A program made the translations under genes and the position numbers. From Siphonodentalium dalli (Eukaryota > Mollusca > Scaphopoda > Gadilida > Siphonodentaliidae), in assembly GCA_032622095.1 (NCBI GenBank), contig CP136069.1, positions 84,096,958 to 84,160,957 of the forward strand: 64,000 nucleotides of DNA. Reading direction: 5' to 3'. Positions within the stretch are counted from its first letter, which is position 1; every line of letters begins with the position of its first letter. The notes under the pieces are model-generated. The model made no database searches. It was given only the letters and a program-made list of their open reading frames with translations, and was not told the DNA's origin. Positions 10,563 to 22,240 of this stretch are shown piece by piece.

Positions 10563-10870
10563 TAACTTTTGATCTATACTTGTTGACCGCTCGTTTTGTG
10601 GTGTCGGTCCGTGGCTTTAGATGGGCTGATGTTGTTGCAACACAATCTCTGATAGCTTGTTCTGCTATGCCGGTGGCCGGTCGGAAAACGTCGTTGTTAG
10701 CCATCTGCTGCGCTCTTGCATATACCTTCTTTCTCACGATAAACTGCGGGTCGGCCTCGTGGGTGTGGTCTTGTTTCGTCGAGAAATCATCGCCTCTTTG
10801 GATGACGGACACGCTGCATGTCGAGGTTGGATTCCTGACACTACATCTCCATCTGGTTCTTGTGTCGTTT
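10563..10870 (-). pseudogene. Truncated duplicate of MULE exon 3
   Basis: Second-unit copy of the FLYWCH/N-terminal exon, cut at the duplication junction at 10563. The frame then runs into the start of the neighbouring PHD exon in the wrong frame and stops within a few codons (RSKVSSAIFI*). Confidence 0.85.
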
Positions 10871-11144
10871 CTGTCCTAAAAGATATAATATTCATATCTA
10901 AAATAACTGTATGTACGTATAGTACTATATAGTATTATATATATTGTCTATTTTAATCTATTTACGTTTATATACAATGTATTGTTAATTATTCATATAT
11001 ATTGTCTATTTTAATATATTTACGTTTATATACAATGTATTGTTAATTATTCATATATATTGTCTAATTTAATATATTTAAGTTTATATTGTTATTTATA
11101 TAGTTATATATACGTAGGCCTATATAAAATGTTGGACTCATTAC

Positions 11145-11565
11145 CTTCTTGACGTAAGTGTAGCCATCGCTAGACACAAGGAGGGGCATTCCACGCTGAG
11201 ATCCTGTTGGTAGGATCTGGTATGTAACCGGTTCATCTTCTGGGATGTCGGCTTCTGTCGGTAGGGTTGGATCCGCGATGGATTCTTCCATAACCTCTGG
11301 GTTGATACTGAAGTTTCGGTCTGGTAGGTCAAAACTAATGTTGAGTGCCATTGATGGTGGAGGGAGTGCTGGAAGGGTTGGCGTTGAAGTCGTCGCGGAT
11401 GTTGATGAAGTGACTGGCGTTGTTGATGATGAAGGCGTGGACGGTGTCGAGTATGGTCGAATTCGTCGATTTCGTCGTCGTACTGTTATATTTGCAGCTG
11501 ATCTTGGTGTGGCAGATTCTTCATTCAGCAAGCTAACAGCTATTGAGGATGGTGGTGGGTTATCT
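11145..11565 (-). CDS. Duplicate of MULE exon 2
   Basis: Second-unit copy of the linker exon, with the same splice borders and one substitution (Ser to Ala near 11254). If transcription begins upstream of 11885, this exon and the PHD exon of unit 2 would be the first met. Skipping to unit 1 exons would be needed for a complete product. Confidence 0.7.
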
Positions 11566-11706
11566 CTGCAAGTGTAAGTGAAAAAAGGGTTATATCTGTA
11601 TCAGGTAAGTATCAAATGGACGAGAAATTGAATATAAAGGAAAACGAACGATACGATAACAATATACGAAACGAAACTATGAAATAATGTAGCTAGCTAT
11701 TCTTAC

Positions 11707-11885
11707 CTGTTTTTACACATAAAACATCTGAAGTCGATCTCAACGTCGCCTTTCATCGCCCGCTTATACTCAATATGGTCTATGCCGGAATCGCAGAGTC
11801 GATGCTGCCACAGGAGGCAATCGTCGCACTGAAGAGCATGCTGACGTGGTCTAACTTCGCTACCGCACTTGCAACAACGGAACAT
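11707..11885 (-). CDS. Duplicate of MULE exon 1 (PHD finger)
   Basis: Second-unit copy of the PHD exon with all metal-binding residues kept and one change (Leu to Arg near 11843). The donor CAG|GTAAGA is intact. This copy is the closer of the two to the right TIR, where a MULE promoter would be expected. Confidence 0.75.
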
Positions 11886-11921
11886 CTTTGTGGTTATGAA
11901 GTCAGATAAAAATCGCACTGC

Positions 11922-12471
11922 TTATATACTCTATGTGGTCGGCATATGAAAGTGATTATCTATCACATGTTCTGAAGCCATCTCACCCTCTGAAGTGTGA
12001 GGTGTGATTAGTCGGCTGGTTACTGTGTAAACAACCTGCTTTTATTGTTTTGATAGGATACAATAGGGACAATAACGGCTAAGGGTTTCCCAAACTCCAG
12101 AGATAGTGAGATGAATTCAGAGAATAAGAGAAACTTTAATATCAAGAATGTGAAAACAGATCATCATTGTTATTTATGAATTCGCTGGTTAGTGTAAACA
12201 TATTTTTATTCCCAAATCCAAACATAATACACATAATACACAAATGACATAAATATACAACATATAAGAGATAATGTATGGAAATGAGGATCAGACAACA
12301 AGCCCGAGGGCTTATATGAAGTCTTCTCCTCTTTTGCGACATGCCCCTTCCCCAATAAGTGAGGGAGGGGTATCGATCAGACGGGAAATAATAGAAATAA
12401 TATTTTTTAAAGGAGAAGTAACTAAGTTGGGATGGACACAGCGGAAGATAGTGTTAGGGATAGCAGGAGGC

Positions 12472-12502
<31 letters not shown>

Positions 12503-12856
12503 TGAGAAAGTAGAGGGGACAGAGTTTTCAATAATTTATTTGCTGCGTGATGAAAATTATGCTCGTAGTAATATGCATGCGTCAGGCTTCATGGGAGGGG
12601 GTCAATCGCAATGGCCAATTCCTATTTCAATGGGGTTCACTGCGAATATTGCTGTATTCTTCATGTAGAATCAGTTCACGTATATACAGGATAGTGACAA
12701 GTAAGTAACTTACAAAATAATCGTTATCGGAAGACATTTAGTACTACATATATAATGGGGAACATTCGCTGGTTCGTCGTTCAGACCAACTAGTGTGATA
12801 TAGGATCATATAGGCCTACTGGCTATTATCTTGCCTAAAGTAATATAAATGTCGAA
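11922..12856. other. MULE 5' non-coding region with GA microsatellite
   Basis: Between the duplicated gene segment and the right TIR. Contains a (GA)n-rich tract at about 12471-12506 and no exon with splice borders that I can see. The promoter of the transposase gene would be expected here. Confidence 0.5.
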
Positions 12857-13044
12857 ATTGATGGACATAACTCTGAAATATATCATAATATGAACTTAAA
12901 AAATTAATATATCAATATAAATTAACTTATTTACAACTTTAATACAAATGTAATACCCGGGCCGACTCGCCCCGGAAAGGTGGGCCAGCTCGCCCCAAAA
13001 ACTGCCTGGGGCGAGCTGGCCCTGGGGCGAGTGGGCCCGGATCC
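12857..13044. repeat. MULE right terminal inverted repeat
   Basis: Reverse complement of 5553-5733 with a few differences, including a small insertion near 12890. Followed directly by the target duplication CCAAATAC at 13045-13052. Confidence 0.88.
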
Positions 13045-13530
13045 CCAAATACAGGGAACAATTTGACCGACGTCCACTTCAGTTCAGCATTTCAAAATCC
13101 CGTTCAGAACTTTATCGTTTCACGAACAGTTAAGCAGATTCCCCCCAAACGCAGTTTAAACGGCGTTTAACGAAGAAAGTCGGGTATGTATATATTATTA
13201 TATTACTAGAAGGTGACCCGACTTCGTCCGGGCTTTGACCTTGAATTGTCTATTTTGAAGGCCAAGGTCAAGTGGGGCACGATTGACCCGTCCAAAACAC
13301 AGTGCCCGAACAAAAGTACCCGTCGAAATCCATCCGGTTTTACCCGATTTGACCTTGAATTGACCATTTTGAAGGTCAAGGTCAGGTGGGGTCAAACACC
13401 AACACCCCAAAAATGGTGGAAATCGGCCCAGCGGATACCGAGATACCCTATGCATAAAATTACGCCCGTAAAAATCCGCCAGTTTAACCCGATTTGATTT
13501 CCACTCAAGTATATAAACGCGCCTCATATA

Positions 13531-14728
13531 TATGGGAGGCCCTTTTCACTTTTATTATTTATTTGCGCTTAAAGGGGTACTGTAGCCTACCCAAGATGTT
13601 GTTGTTGGTTTCTATAATCCCCGAGTTGGAGAATAAGGTAACAACTTTTCCATTTTTTGAAAGTCTGTTGAGTACGAAGTATTGTTACGGATGGCAAATT
13701 TACCGGAATGCAAAACTACAAATTGTCGTTGTCGAGTAATTTTTGTACAGTTTTCAACCAAATGAATCAAATAAAAATTATATTATATGCTTAGTAGTCC
13801 CATATACTCATTTAAGTTAGTGTATCGTCACTAGTCAATGAGTGGCTTGGGTTTTCTCCCCGTATAGGGGCCTAAGCATAATGTTTCAAACGATCGTGTG
13901 TGCAATTGTTTTACTAATCCAGTAGGCCTATCCCTCAATTATAATTTGATTACGTTTTGTACACGGAAATTCGAATTTTAAGAGACGCCATTTTATGACT
14001 CCAGCCATAAAATCAATTTATATTAAATTATTAACTTTTAAATTATTAAATTTTAAGATAGCCTATTAACCTGAGCGTTTACAGAATACATCTTCGACTC
14101 AAATTACTTATATTTCTATATAGTATCGATAATAGATCGTTGTTATCACCGGAAATTTATTGAAAATGGCGTACAGTACCCCTTTAAGCAGCAAATCATT
14201 TGCGCTTAAGCGCAAATCATTTGTGCTTAAGCGCAAATATGTGTCTATCAATTTATTTGCGCTTAAGCGAAAATCATTTGCGCAAATACCTAACACTGTG
14301 TACTTATTGACTTGAAATAGGGGAAAAAACCCTATTTTCATATTATCAGCATCCCTGTCCCCAAGAATGTGTGTCTCCATCACAGAGATCAAGTATATTT
14401 TATAAATGAGACATATCCTGCACAGATCTATACCATTTCCATGTCATAAAAGGGATCTAGGGTTACTGGGGGATTGCTTCCCTCATATGGTGGGCCTACC
14501 GGTATATAGACTTGAGTGATGTGTTTAGGCCTGTGCCATTTAAAATTAATTCAGGGGGGAATCAATGAATATTAATTTTTATTGGCGCTTAAGCGCAAAT
14601 ATGATCTATTTGCGCTTAAGCGCAAATGATTTGCGCTTAAGTGTAAATGATAGAGGTTATTTGCGCTTAAGCGCACATATTTGCGCTTAAGCGTAAATAA
14701 ATAATAAATGTGAAAAGGGCCTCCCATA
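13531..14728. mobile_element. TATGGGAGGCCC-ended element with TTTGCGCTTAAGCGCAAA palindromes
   Basis: The TIRs TATGGGAGGCCCTTTTCAC... match over about 42 bp with two differences. CATATA at 13525-13530 recurs at 14729-14734. The Helitron copies at 16.63 kb and 55.72 kb show the uninterrupted site, so the insertion is well supported. The interior is a cluster of the 18-bp palindrome TTTGCGCTTAAGCGCAAA and close variants at about 14190-14285 and 14582-14700. A separate TTAA element (13573-14183) sits inside it. Confidence 0.75.
13573..14183. mobile_element. TTAA-target element, AGGGGTACTG family (copy K1)
   Basis: Ends AGGGGTACTGTA... and ...TACAGTACCCCT, flanked by TTAA at 13569-13572 and 14184-14187. 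It is 611 bp with no coding capacity seen. The target TTAA is the centre of a GCGCTTAAGCGC palindrome of the host repeat. TTAA duplication with an AGGGG end fits Kolobok better than piggyBac; this is an inference. Confidence 0.75.
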
Positions 14729-15277
14729 CATATACACACGCTCATTAATTATCAAGTTTCAACGTAAAGATAAATTACCATCGGTGCCCGAGATATCGCC
14801 AAGACGTCTGAAATAGTCAAATGCATCGGCCGGTTAAGCGTTAACGTGATCTAACGTTATGACCTCTAACGACGTCATAGAAGTTACGCATTGTTTTTAT
14901 CCTGATGGAAGATAGTACCACTTCTTCTTGATAATTGAGGCAGATAACTAAAACGGATACATACGCATTATATATCGTTGGAAAGAGGAAACACGAAAGA
15001 TTCTCACAGTGTCATTATTATGACTGGCATTTTATTATTCGCGCTGTTTCGAATCGATTTGTAAGCACCGAACTCAAATGAAAGTCCCGTAACACAGCGT
15101 AAAAACAGATTTGACCTCGGCACGTGAAAAGTTGACCTCGGATCTGAAAATCAATAGGCCTATGTTACTCCTGGCCCGAAAATACCCCCACATACCAAGT
15201 TTCATCGAAATCGGGTCGGCGTTTTCGAGTTCATCGATTACTCACAAACAAACAGATCTTCCAAAATATATAATAGA

Positions 15278-15900
15278 CTAGAAGGTGACCGACTTCGTCC
15301 GGGCTTTGACCTTGAATTTGCCATTTTGAAGGTCAAGGTCAATTGGGGTCACGATTTGACCAGTCCAAAAACACTACCCGGACAAAAGTACCCGACAAAC
15401 GTGCCCGTCGAAATCCATCCGGTTTTACCCGATTTGACCTTGAATTGATCATTTTGAAGATCAAGGTCTGGTCGGGGTCACGATTGGACCCGTCCAAAAC
15501 AATCAGTGGACAAAAGTAACCCCACGTATCAAATTTCGTCGAAATCCCATCAAAATTGACGATTTGACCTTGAAGTTACCCGATTTCAAGGTCAAGGTCA
15601 CGTCGCACGGGCAAATGAATATGCTTAAGAGACTCGCCATAAGAAAGTACCCCCACATACCAAGTTTCATAGAAATCCCGTGATATTCGGGCGTTTGACC
15701 TTGAAATTACCCGATTTCAAGGTCAAGGTCACGTCGCACGGGCAAATCAATAGGCCTATGTTAACCCCCGGCCGAAAATACCCCCACGTACCAAGTTTCA
15801 TCGAAATCGGGTCGGTCGTTTTTGAGTTCATCGATTACACACACACACACACCCTGATACACACACACACACACACATATCTTTCAAAATATATAATAGA
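15278..15900 (-). mobile_element. Helitron-like unit 2 of tandem array
   Basis: CTAG at 15278 (minus-strand 3' end), with the 5' end at 15900 (TCTATTATATATTTTG). Contains tandem blocks of about 120 bp built on GTCGAAATCC, TTTGACCTTGAA and AAGGTCAAGGTC, and an (AC)n tract at about 15838-15878. Confidence 0.68.
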
Positions 15901-17182
15901 CTAGAAGGTGACCCCACTTCGTCCGGGCTATTCAAAAACCAAATTTCAAGTCGATTGCTCCACCCGTTACCGAGATCTGGTCTGCGCATGCGCGAAGCTG
16001 GCGTCGCACGGGCTCGGCGACCCGATAAAATTCGTATCCGGGGCAAGATACATTCACATACCAAATTTCAAGTCGATAGCTCCACCCGTTTCCGAGATAT
16101 ATAGCCCAATGTCATTTGCGGATACCTCGGCCGGTGATGAGTTAACGTGACATCGGCCGGTTAAGAGTTAACGCGATCACGTCACGATATGTTGATGGCG
16201 TAATATATTTACGCAATGATTTTCGATGAGCGAAGCATGGTCCTGCGTTCTTCCCGATAATTAAGGTAGAAACTTTAAACGTACACAGGCGTGTGATACA
16301 TCATTGGAAACCTTGAATTGTCTATTTTGAAGGCCAAGGTCAAGTGGGGTCCGATTTGACCCAGTCCAAAACACAGTGCCCGAACAAAAGTACCCGACAA
16401 AAGTACCCGTCGAAATCCATCCGGTTTTACCCGATTTGACCTTGAATTGACCATTTTGAAGGTCAGGTGGGGTCAAACACCAACACCCCAAAAATGGTGG
16501 AAATCGGCCCAGCTGATACCGGGAAATCGGCCCAGCGGATACCGAGATACCCTATGCATCAAATTTCGTCCGTAAAAATCCGCCAGTTTAACCCGATTTG
16601 ATTTCCACTCAAGTAAATAAACGCGCCTCATACACACACGCTCATTAATTATCAAGTTTCAACGTAAAGATAAATTACCATCGCTGCCCGAGATATCGCC
16701 AAGACGTCTGAAACAGTCAAATGCATCGGCCGGTTAAGCGTTAACGTGATCTAACGTTATGACCTCTAAGGACGTCATAGAAGTTACGCATTGTTTTTAT
16801 CCTGATGGAAGATAGTACCACTTCTTCTTGATAATTGAGGCAGATAACTAAAACGGATACATACGCATTATATATCGTTGGAAAGAGAAAACACGAAAGA
16901 TTCTCACAGTGTCATTATTATGACTGGCATTTTATTATTCGCGCTGTTTCGAATCGATTTGTAAGCACCGAACTCAAATGAAAGTCCCGTAACACAGCGT
17001 AAAAACAGATTTGACATCGGCACGTGAAAAGTTTACCTCGGATCTGAAAATCAATAGGCCTATGTTACTCCTGACCCGAAAATACCCCCACATACCAAGT
17101 TTCATCGAAATCGGGTCGGCCGTTTTCGAGTTCATCGATTACACACAAACAAACAAACAGATCTTCCAAAATATATAATAGA
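15901..17182 (-). mobile_element. Helitron-like unit 3 of tandem array
   Basis: Begins with CTAG at 15901 and ends in ...ATATATAATAGA at 17182. Downstream of about 16310 it closely parallels unit 1, including the uninterrupted site into which the palindrome-bearing element inserted in unit 1. The 15.95-16.15 kb part matches the repeats of unit 4. Confidence 0.68.
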
Positions 17183-17733
17183 CTAGCCGATGAGCCCGAC
17201 GTTGTCCGGGCTATTCAAAAACCAAATTTCAAGTCTATAGCTCCACCCGTTTCCGAGCTCAAATTTCAAGTCGATAGCTCCACCCGTTTCCGAGATCTGG
17301 TCTGCGCATGCGCGAAGCTGGCGTCGCACGGGCTCGGCGACCCGATAAAATTCGTATCCGGGGCAAGATACATTCACATACCAAATTTCAAGTCGATAGC
17401 TCCACCCGTTTCCGAGATCTCGTCTGCGCATGCGCGAAGCTGGCGTCGCACGGGCTCGGCGACCCGATAAAATTCGTATCCGGGGCAAGACACATTCACA
17501 TACCAAATATCAAGTCGATAGCTCCACCCGTTTCCGAGATCTCGTCTGCGCATGCGCGAAGCGGGCGCCGCACGGGCTCGCCAATACGACAACGTTCACC
17601 GCCCGGTCAAACTACACACACGTACCAAGTTTCGTCCCGATCGGTCGAGAATCGTAGATTTGTATAAATGACAAACAAACAAACAAACAAACATACATAC
17701 ATACAGACAGAGGTCTTCAAAATATATATGAGA
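17183..17733 (-). mobile_element. Helitron-like unit 4, with internal 122-bp repeats
   Basis: CTAG at 17183 with hairpin GCCCG...CGGGC just inside it; the 5' end TCTCATATATATTTTG is at 17733, preceded on that strand by A. Three internal units of about 122 bp (CTCCACCCGTTTCCGAGATC, GCGCATGCGCGAAGC, CGACCCGATAAAATTCG). Reading frames across them are periodic artefacts. Confidence 0.7.
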
Positions 17734-17893
17734 TAATTATATTGAATACGAAATAAATCTTATTGAATCTTGAATCTATGTGTTATGCAAATGACTTAGA
17801 GTACTAGATGGGCCATACCAACATACATGGAGTTAACACAATTTGACCAACGTCCACACAGTTGAACACTTCAAAATCCTGTTCAGCACTTAA

Positions 17894-18477
17894 AGGTATA
17901 CTCAGATCAGATGCTCCTAAATTACTATTTCTTTGACTTAGGAGTCGAAGAACCCACCCATCAAAGCTCAGAGTAATTAGATATCGATGTTTGAAGTTTG
18001 TTAAATTGTTTTAGATCTGGGCCAAAACTTCTCCATATCCACGTGCTCAAACGGACAAATTGCGGTTGTAAGATGGATAACTCTAAAATCAAGTGGTTAT
18101 TATTGTTACTATATAGTAATCACTTGATTTTAGAGTAATTATCCATCTTACAACCGCAATTTGTCCGTTTGAGCACGTTGATCTGTGGACTAGACGCTGG
18201 CTCTATGAGGCTATTATATACGTCGTTACACTATGCACGCCGTCATGACGGCGAACAGAGCAGAGCGTCGGAGCGTCATAGAGCCAACTGGTGTCTAGTC
18301 CAGTTGATCTGGAGAAGTTTTGGCCCAGATCTCCAAATTTTACAAACTTCAAACATCGATAGGCTATCTAATCACTCTGAGCTTTGATGGGCGGGTTCCT
18401 CGACTCGAATCAAATATTTGTTTACCCCCGAAGCCAAAGAAATAGTAATTTAGGAGCGTCCGATCGGATAAGTACCT
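17894..18477. mobile_element. TTAA-target fold-back element, AAGGTACTC family (copy 1)
   Basis: TTAA at 17890-17893 and 18478-18481. Long arms fold back on each other: the left carries TTACTATTTCTTTG, CATCAAAGCTCAGAG and the 18060-18100 stretch; the right carries the complements, down to a small loop at about 18107-18117. Two arm segments are separated by an insertion of about 130 bp at 18180-18305, itself ending in CTGGACTAGAC-type inverted repeats. Confidence 0.72.
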
Positions 18478-18481
18478 TTAA

Positions 18482-19486
18482 TCTGCACGGAGCAGTTCAG
18501 CAGAATCTCCAAAATTCCACTGTGTATGAACTGTTACATCGGAAGTCGTTCTATCGTCGGTATTGTGAGGGTTCTTGCCTGATTTGTTACGGTTCCTTCT
18601 GATTGAAAATAATAATTTTTGTGACAAAATCACGCATAATTATAGATATCTTGAATATATTATACTTCCCCGAATGAACAGAGGCTGCAGAAGTGCCGTG
18701 TTATCGAAACCTGAACTATATAGACCACAATTAAATAGGTATTAGAGAGTTAACGCGTAAATATCAACATGTTATCACTGAAAATCAAGCACGTGGACGC
18801 TATTTCTTTGTTTTTCGTGGCGTATAAAATATGAAACGCTTTCTGAAGACAATTAAACACCGACTATAAAGTATACCCGTGTTATTCTTCTGTAAAATAG
18901 CTGAGAAAGTATCCCGATAGGGGTTGATAATTGGTAGCTGTGGCCTCGTAATTAACACGGGTGCGTGTTACGGTTCTATTTCAAACCAATCATGGCTGTG
19001 ACGGTTCTGTACATGAGATTTATTCGAACGATTTCTGCACTTTGGTCCGAAAATCGTCTTGTGTATCTGACATTTTAAACCAGATAATGACTGTAGCTTA
19101 TGTACTTTGCATAATAGAACAGGCATATTAAGAAATAACACAATACATACATAATACGGGATATTGAGTGACATTAATTGGCAGAAATAAAATATTGAAA
19201 GTCCCGATGACTATAGTATCATAATCATACCCGCCTATATAAATTACCAATGGTAATATAAATCTACTCTCAGGAGAATATGAGATGTTATATTCATTTA
19301 CTTAATCTGGGCATTATTGAAAGATCCAGGTGTGACAATTATTTTCAATGCCAGGGACATCATATTTCCTCCTCTGAAGTCCGCCTGAGGGACATTTACA
19401 CATGTTTGTGGCCCAGACCTGCAGACATGAATATAACTTATGAAATCACGTTCAACTAAATCATTGATATGTTATGACGTGATTGG
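18482..19486. other. Unassigned intergenic stretch
   Basis: AT-rich; I see no repeat of more than a few units, no paired termini and no exon with good borders. Confidence 0.4.
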
Positions 19487-19972
19487 GTGGGTCGTGGGGG
19501 AGCAGCATGTGGGCGTCTGTGGGTGTTTTGTATGTATGGGATCCCCTCCCCTATAGGTGTGTGTATGTTTCTGCCCCATAGTATGGCAACGCCCCCTGTT
19601 CTATGTTTTGTATGTGTTTATCTATGGTCCCATAGTCTTACAAAGTCTTACAAACTCCTCCTTTTTATGTATTATTAATTTTATAGGTTTAATTATTATA
19701 TATCGCTCCTCCTTTTTCTTAATTCCTTCCCACGCAATTTTATCTTCTGGAACAATCTAGTAAAATTCCTTAAAATATTCCCTCCTTCCCACGCAATTTT
19801 ATCTTCTGGAACAATCTAGTAAAATTCCTTAAAAATATTCCCTCCTTCCCACGCAAATTTTTCTTTCTGGAAAATTCTAGAAATTTTTGTATTCTACAAC
19901 ATTCTAGTAAAATCCATAATGTATTCGTGTAACAAAATTCATACTTGTATCGTATATGGCCCTTTAAACTAA
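19487..19972. repeat. Interspersed repeat, inverted copy at 35.57-35.96 kb
   Basis: Shares the blocks CCCCTATAGGTGTGTG, TATGGTCCCATAGTCTTAC, TTAATTATTATATATCGCTC and the thrice-repeated CTTCCCACGCAA...TTCTGGAA unit (about 19728-19875) with the reverse complement of 35571-35960. One end reads ...CATATACGATACAAGTATG (inverse) next to CCTTTAAA. It is probably one end of a transposon family. Confidence 0.6.
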
Positions 19973-20055
19973 CGATGCTGAAGGTAGACGCACTTTTGTC
20001 TGTTAATTAACTTCTAAGCACGTTGTATTCTGCACCTACTGCTAGGCACAGAGCT

Positions 20056-22240
20056 CTCATAGTCTGGCTGTCGGGCTGAAAATATAAGGTCTACCAGGAA
20101 AAAAATCTTAACAAGCTAAATTTGATATCGTTGAAAAGAGGAGATCTTCGTGTATAACATATCCAAAATCCGCTAAAATCCGCTTTGGGGAAAATGTTCT
20201 ACAGCGCCCTGAATAGGGGTGGGTTCTAACGTAAATTATTAAGGTAAGTATACGATATGTTATGGCATAGGGATTACGTAGTTGTACAACTATGTGTGAA
20301 ATTGGAGCAACGGTGCGAATAGAGTGACACGGACAGAAAATAATACAATCGCGGCCATAAAATGGCTGTCAAAATGGCCGCAACTCCAAAACATACCACG
20401 ACGAAAGCAACATATTGGATAACCATATAGGAGTGAACATACGTATTATTAATGTACATTCATGTTGTTTAGTATCTTTAAAGGTACACAGATCATTAAA
20501 ATATCCATCTGAATGATGTATTGGTCATTTCAACGCAAGTCAAACCCAATGGTTAAATTTCTGTTTTTTAGCTTATCCAACATCCAACTGTCCGAACAAA
20601 ATATAATAATTTTGGTCATGCAACACACAAAGTAATGTTTCGCCATGCAGTGTATGGTAGTTTCATTGGACATTGTGATTAATTATTGAATGTAACACAT
20701 ACACCGAAGTGCACACCCTTGTGGTATAAAGACTAGTTAGATTTATGGAATTTGCTGCACTCCGTGATAATATGCCATACACATATGTCCCAATGCTTAT
20801 CACACTGCAAAGAAACATCAATATCTTCAATAGATTAGCGCCACATCTCACGAGATCAAAGAGATGGTACATCTTACAGATTATTTAAGACTAATTTTCA
20901 CGCGGCTACCACGCCGGTTTATTATTGGAACATTTTGTTCAAATTACTTCAGTCCCCACTTTACAACTGGGATATACTACCACACAATGCACAATATTAA
21001 TTTTCAGTATCGTTTTGTTTTAAAATATCTTACCAGTACCACCCACGTAATTGTGCTAAATAGCAAGGGTTCATCGTTTAAAGCTGTTATTTCAGCGTTG
21101 AACATTCGCTAAATGTTGCTATTTGTGGTTTTGTGTACAGCAACTATATGTAACTTTAGGGATAAGGGGAAAACGCGGTGATGCGGTTGCAGAAATCGTA
21201 GTAATTTTCGCATATATGTGGCTTCGATGAATATAACGAAATATAATTTCCAGATATAAACACAGTCTCAGCCACAGAATATGTAAACTATATTGGTCAA
21301 GTTTAGAATTTATTGAAGATAGGCTTTGTACTCCTCTGTGTTTTTGATAAATTGTGTTCATTATATACCACCATGCATTCTTATGACAAAAGCGAAATAT
21401 TCGTGTTTTGTCACCTGATTGGAGGCAACTATGATTACTATTTTGAGATAGAGACAATGGAATCTTCACACATTTTACCCAAAACTGTATGCATATATCT
21501 TATATTGTTCCATAGCAGTGCGTTTTGAAAGGGTTAATTTTGTAGATATCACAATAAATGATGATCGGTCACATTCACGAGACTACTCTGACGACATATA
21601 TTTCTGCTTCTAGAAAACATCACAAAATCAATACATCCATATCAAATCGCATTTAACTGTTTAATTACACATATAATCACACGATTCAACATAAAAATAC
21701 ATATAAAACTGCGTTATTGTTCCGTTTATGTGTGCCCAAAAGTCCAGATTTAACCGTTGCATGAGACCCTGCTTTCGATTGCTCTCTCGTGAGATTCATT
21801 AGGGAGAATTCTTACATCTCTGATCAAACGTTTCTCTTATACTCTGCAATGAATATCCTCAAATAATTCGAGCGTTTGTTCTATCTTATAGGACTAGCAA
21901 TTACATGTTTCACAAAGTGTAAATTTCATTAACTTTTCTCCATTTTGGCGTCCGTTTTGGGAAAGACATTCTACAAATATGGTTTACGGCTAAACATTGT
22001 TTGTCAATATTTAAATTTATTGCGAATTTGGCATTAATTGTTGCATCTACCGCAGAAATTCAACAATTTCAGTTATTAACAATCATATTGGGCGCCATCT
22101 TGAATAGAGAATTTTCCCCAAAGCGGATTTTAGCGGATTTTGGATATGTTATTCCTCAGATTCTGCCCGACAAAATTACACCAAAAACAGCTTGTTAATA
22201 ATTTTTTCTAGGTCCAATGCTTAAACGACCAGACTATCAA
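20056..22240. mobile_element. 2.2-kb element with long diverged TIRs
   Basis: 20056-20215 and 22086-22240 are inverted copies. Shared blocks include TAGTCTGG, TTAACAAGCT and a 38-bp stretch around CCAAAATCCGCTAAAATCC. Inner tips GCGCC...CTGAAT/ATTCAAGATGGCGC also pair. No transposase was recognised. A minus-strand acceptor-like TTTCTTTGCAG occurs at about 20822, but neither frame after it is long enough to call. Confidence 0.6.

Larger units (their letters stand above)
10563..11921. repeat. Tandem duplication inside the MULE, unit 2 (1,359 bp)
   Basis: Near-identical copy of 9204-10562 at an offset of exactly 1,359 bp. The junctions share only two or three bases (CT/TA), which fits a template-switch or end-joining duplication, or an assembly duplication. 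Confidence 0.92.
5553..13044 (-). mobile_element. MULE (Mutator-like) DNA transposon, 7.5 kb, damaged
   Basis: Long TIRs at 5553-5733 and 12857-13044 pair almost base for base. Both are GC-rich at the tips (GGGCCCACTCGCCCC) and then AT-rich, with a small indel of 5-7 bp. The target duplication CCAAATAC flanks the element. The minus-strand gene inside carries a PHD finger, a proline/serine/threonine-rich linker, a FLYWCH finger and a MULE transposase in five exons. Three lesions are visible: a 1,359-bp tandem duplication of the 5' half of the gene (9204-10562 and 10563-11921), a 2,091-bp nested insertion in exon 4 (6418-8508), and an exon 2/exon 3 junction that is out of phase by two bases. 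The stop codon lies inside the left TIR. The element sits about 200 bp upstream of the start codon of the four-TM gene. Confidence 0.88.
13206..15277 (-). mobile_element. Helitron-like unit 1 of tandem array
   Basis: Read on the minus strand it begins TCTATTATATATTTTGG (at 15277) and ends CTAG at 13206. A short GC hairpin (CCCG...CGGG with GACGAAGT between) lies about 12 bases before the CTAG. 5' TC, 3' hairpin plus CTRR and no target duplication are Helitron hallmarks. No Rep/helicase is encoded. Internal sequence includes repeats around GACCTTGAAT. It is interrupted by the element at 13531-14728. Its 5' TC abuts the CTAG of the next unit. Confidence 0.7.

Noticed and set aside
17183-17225. 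Hammerhead-ribozyme-like CCGATGAGCCCGAC at the Helitron end
   Set aside because: A GATGA plus stem is present, but the conserved GAAA after stem II is missing; the hairpin plus CTAG is better explained as a Helitron terminus.
20663-20872. Exon after the TTTCTTTGCAG acceptor on the minus strand
   Set aside because: Two competing short frames, no donor or partner, and within a non-coding element.
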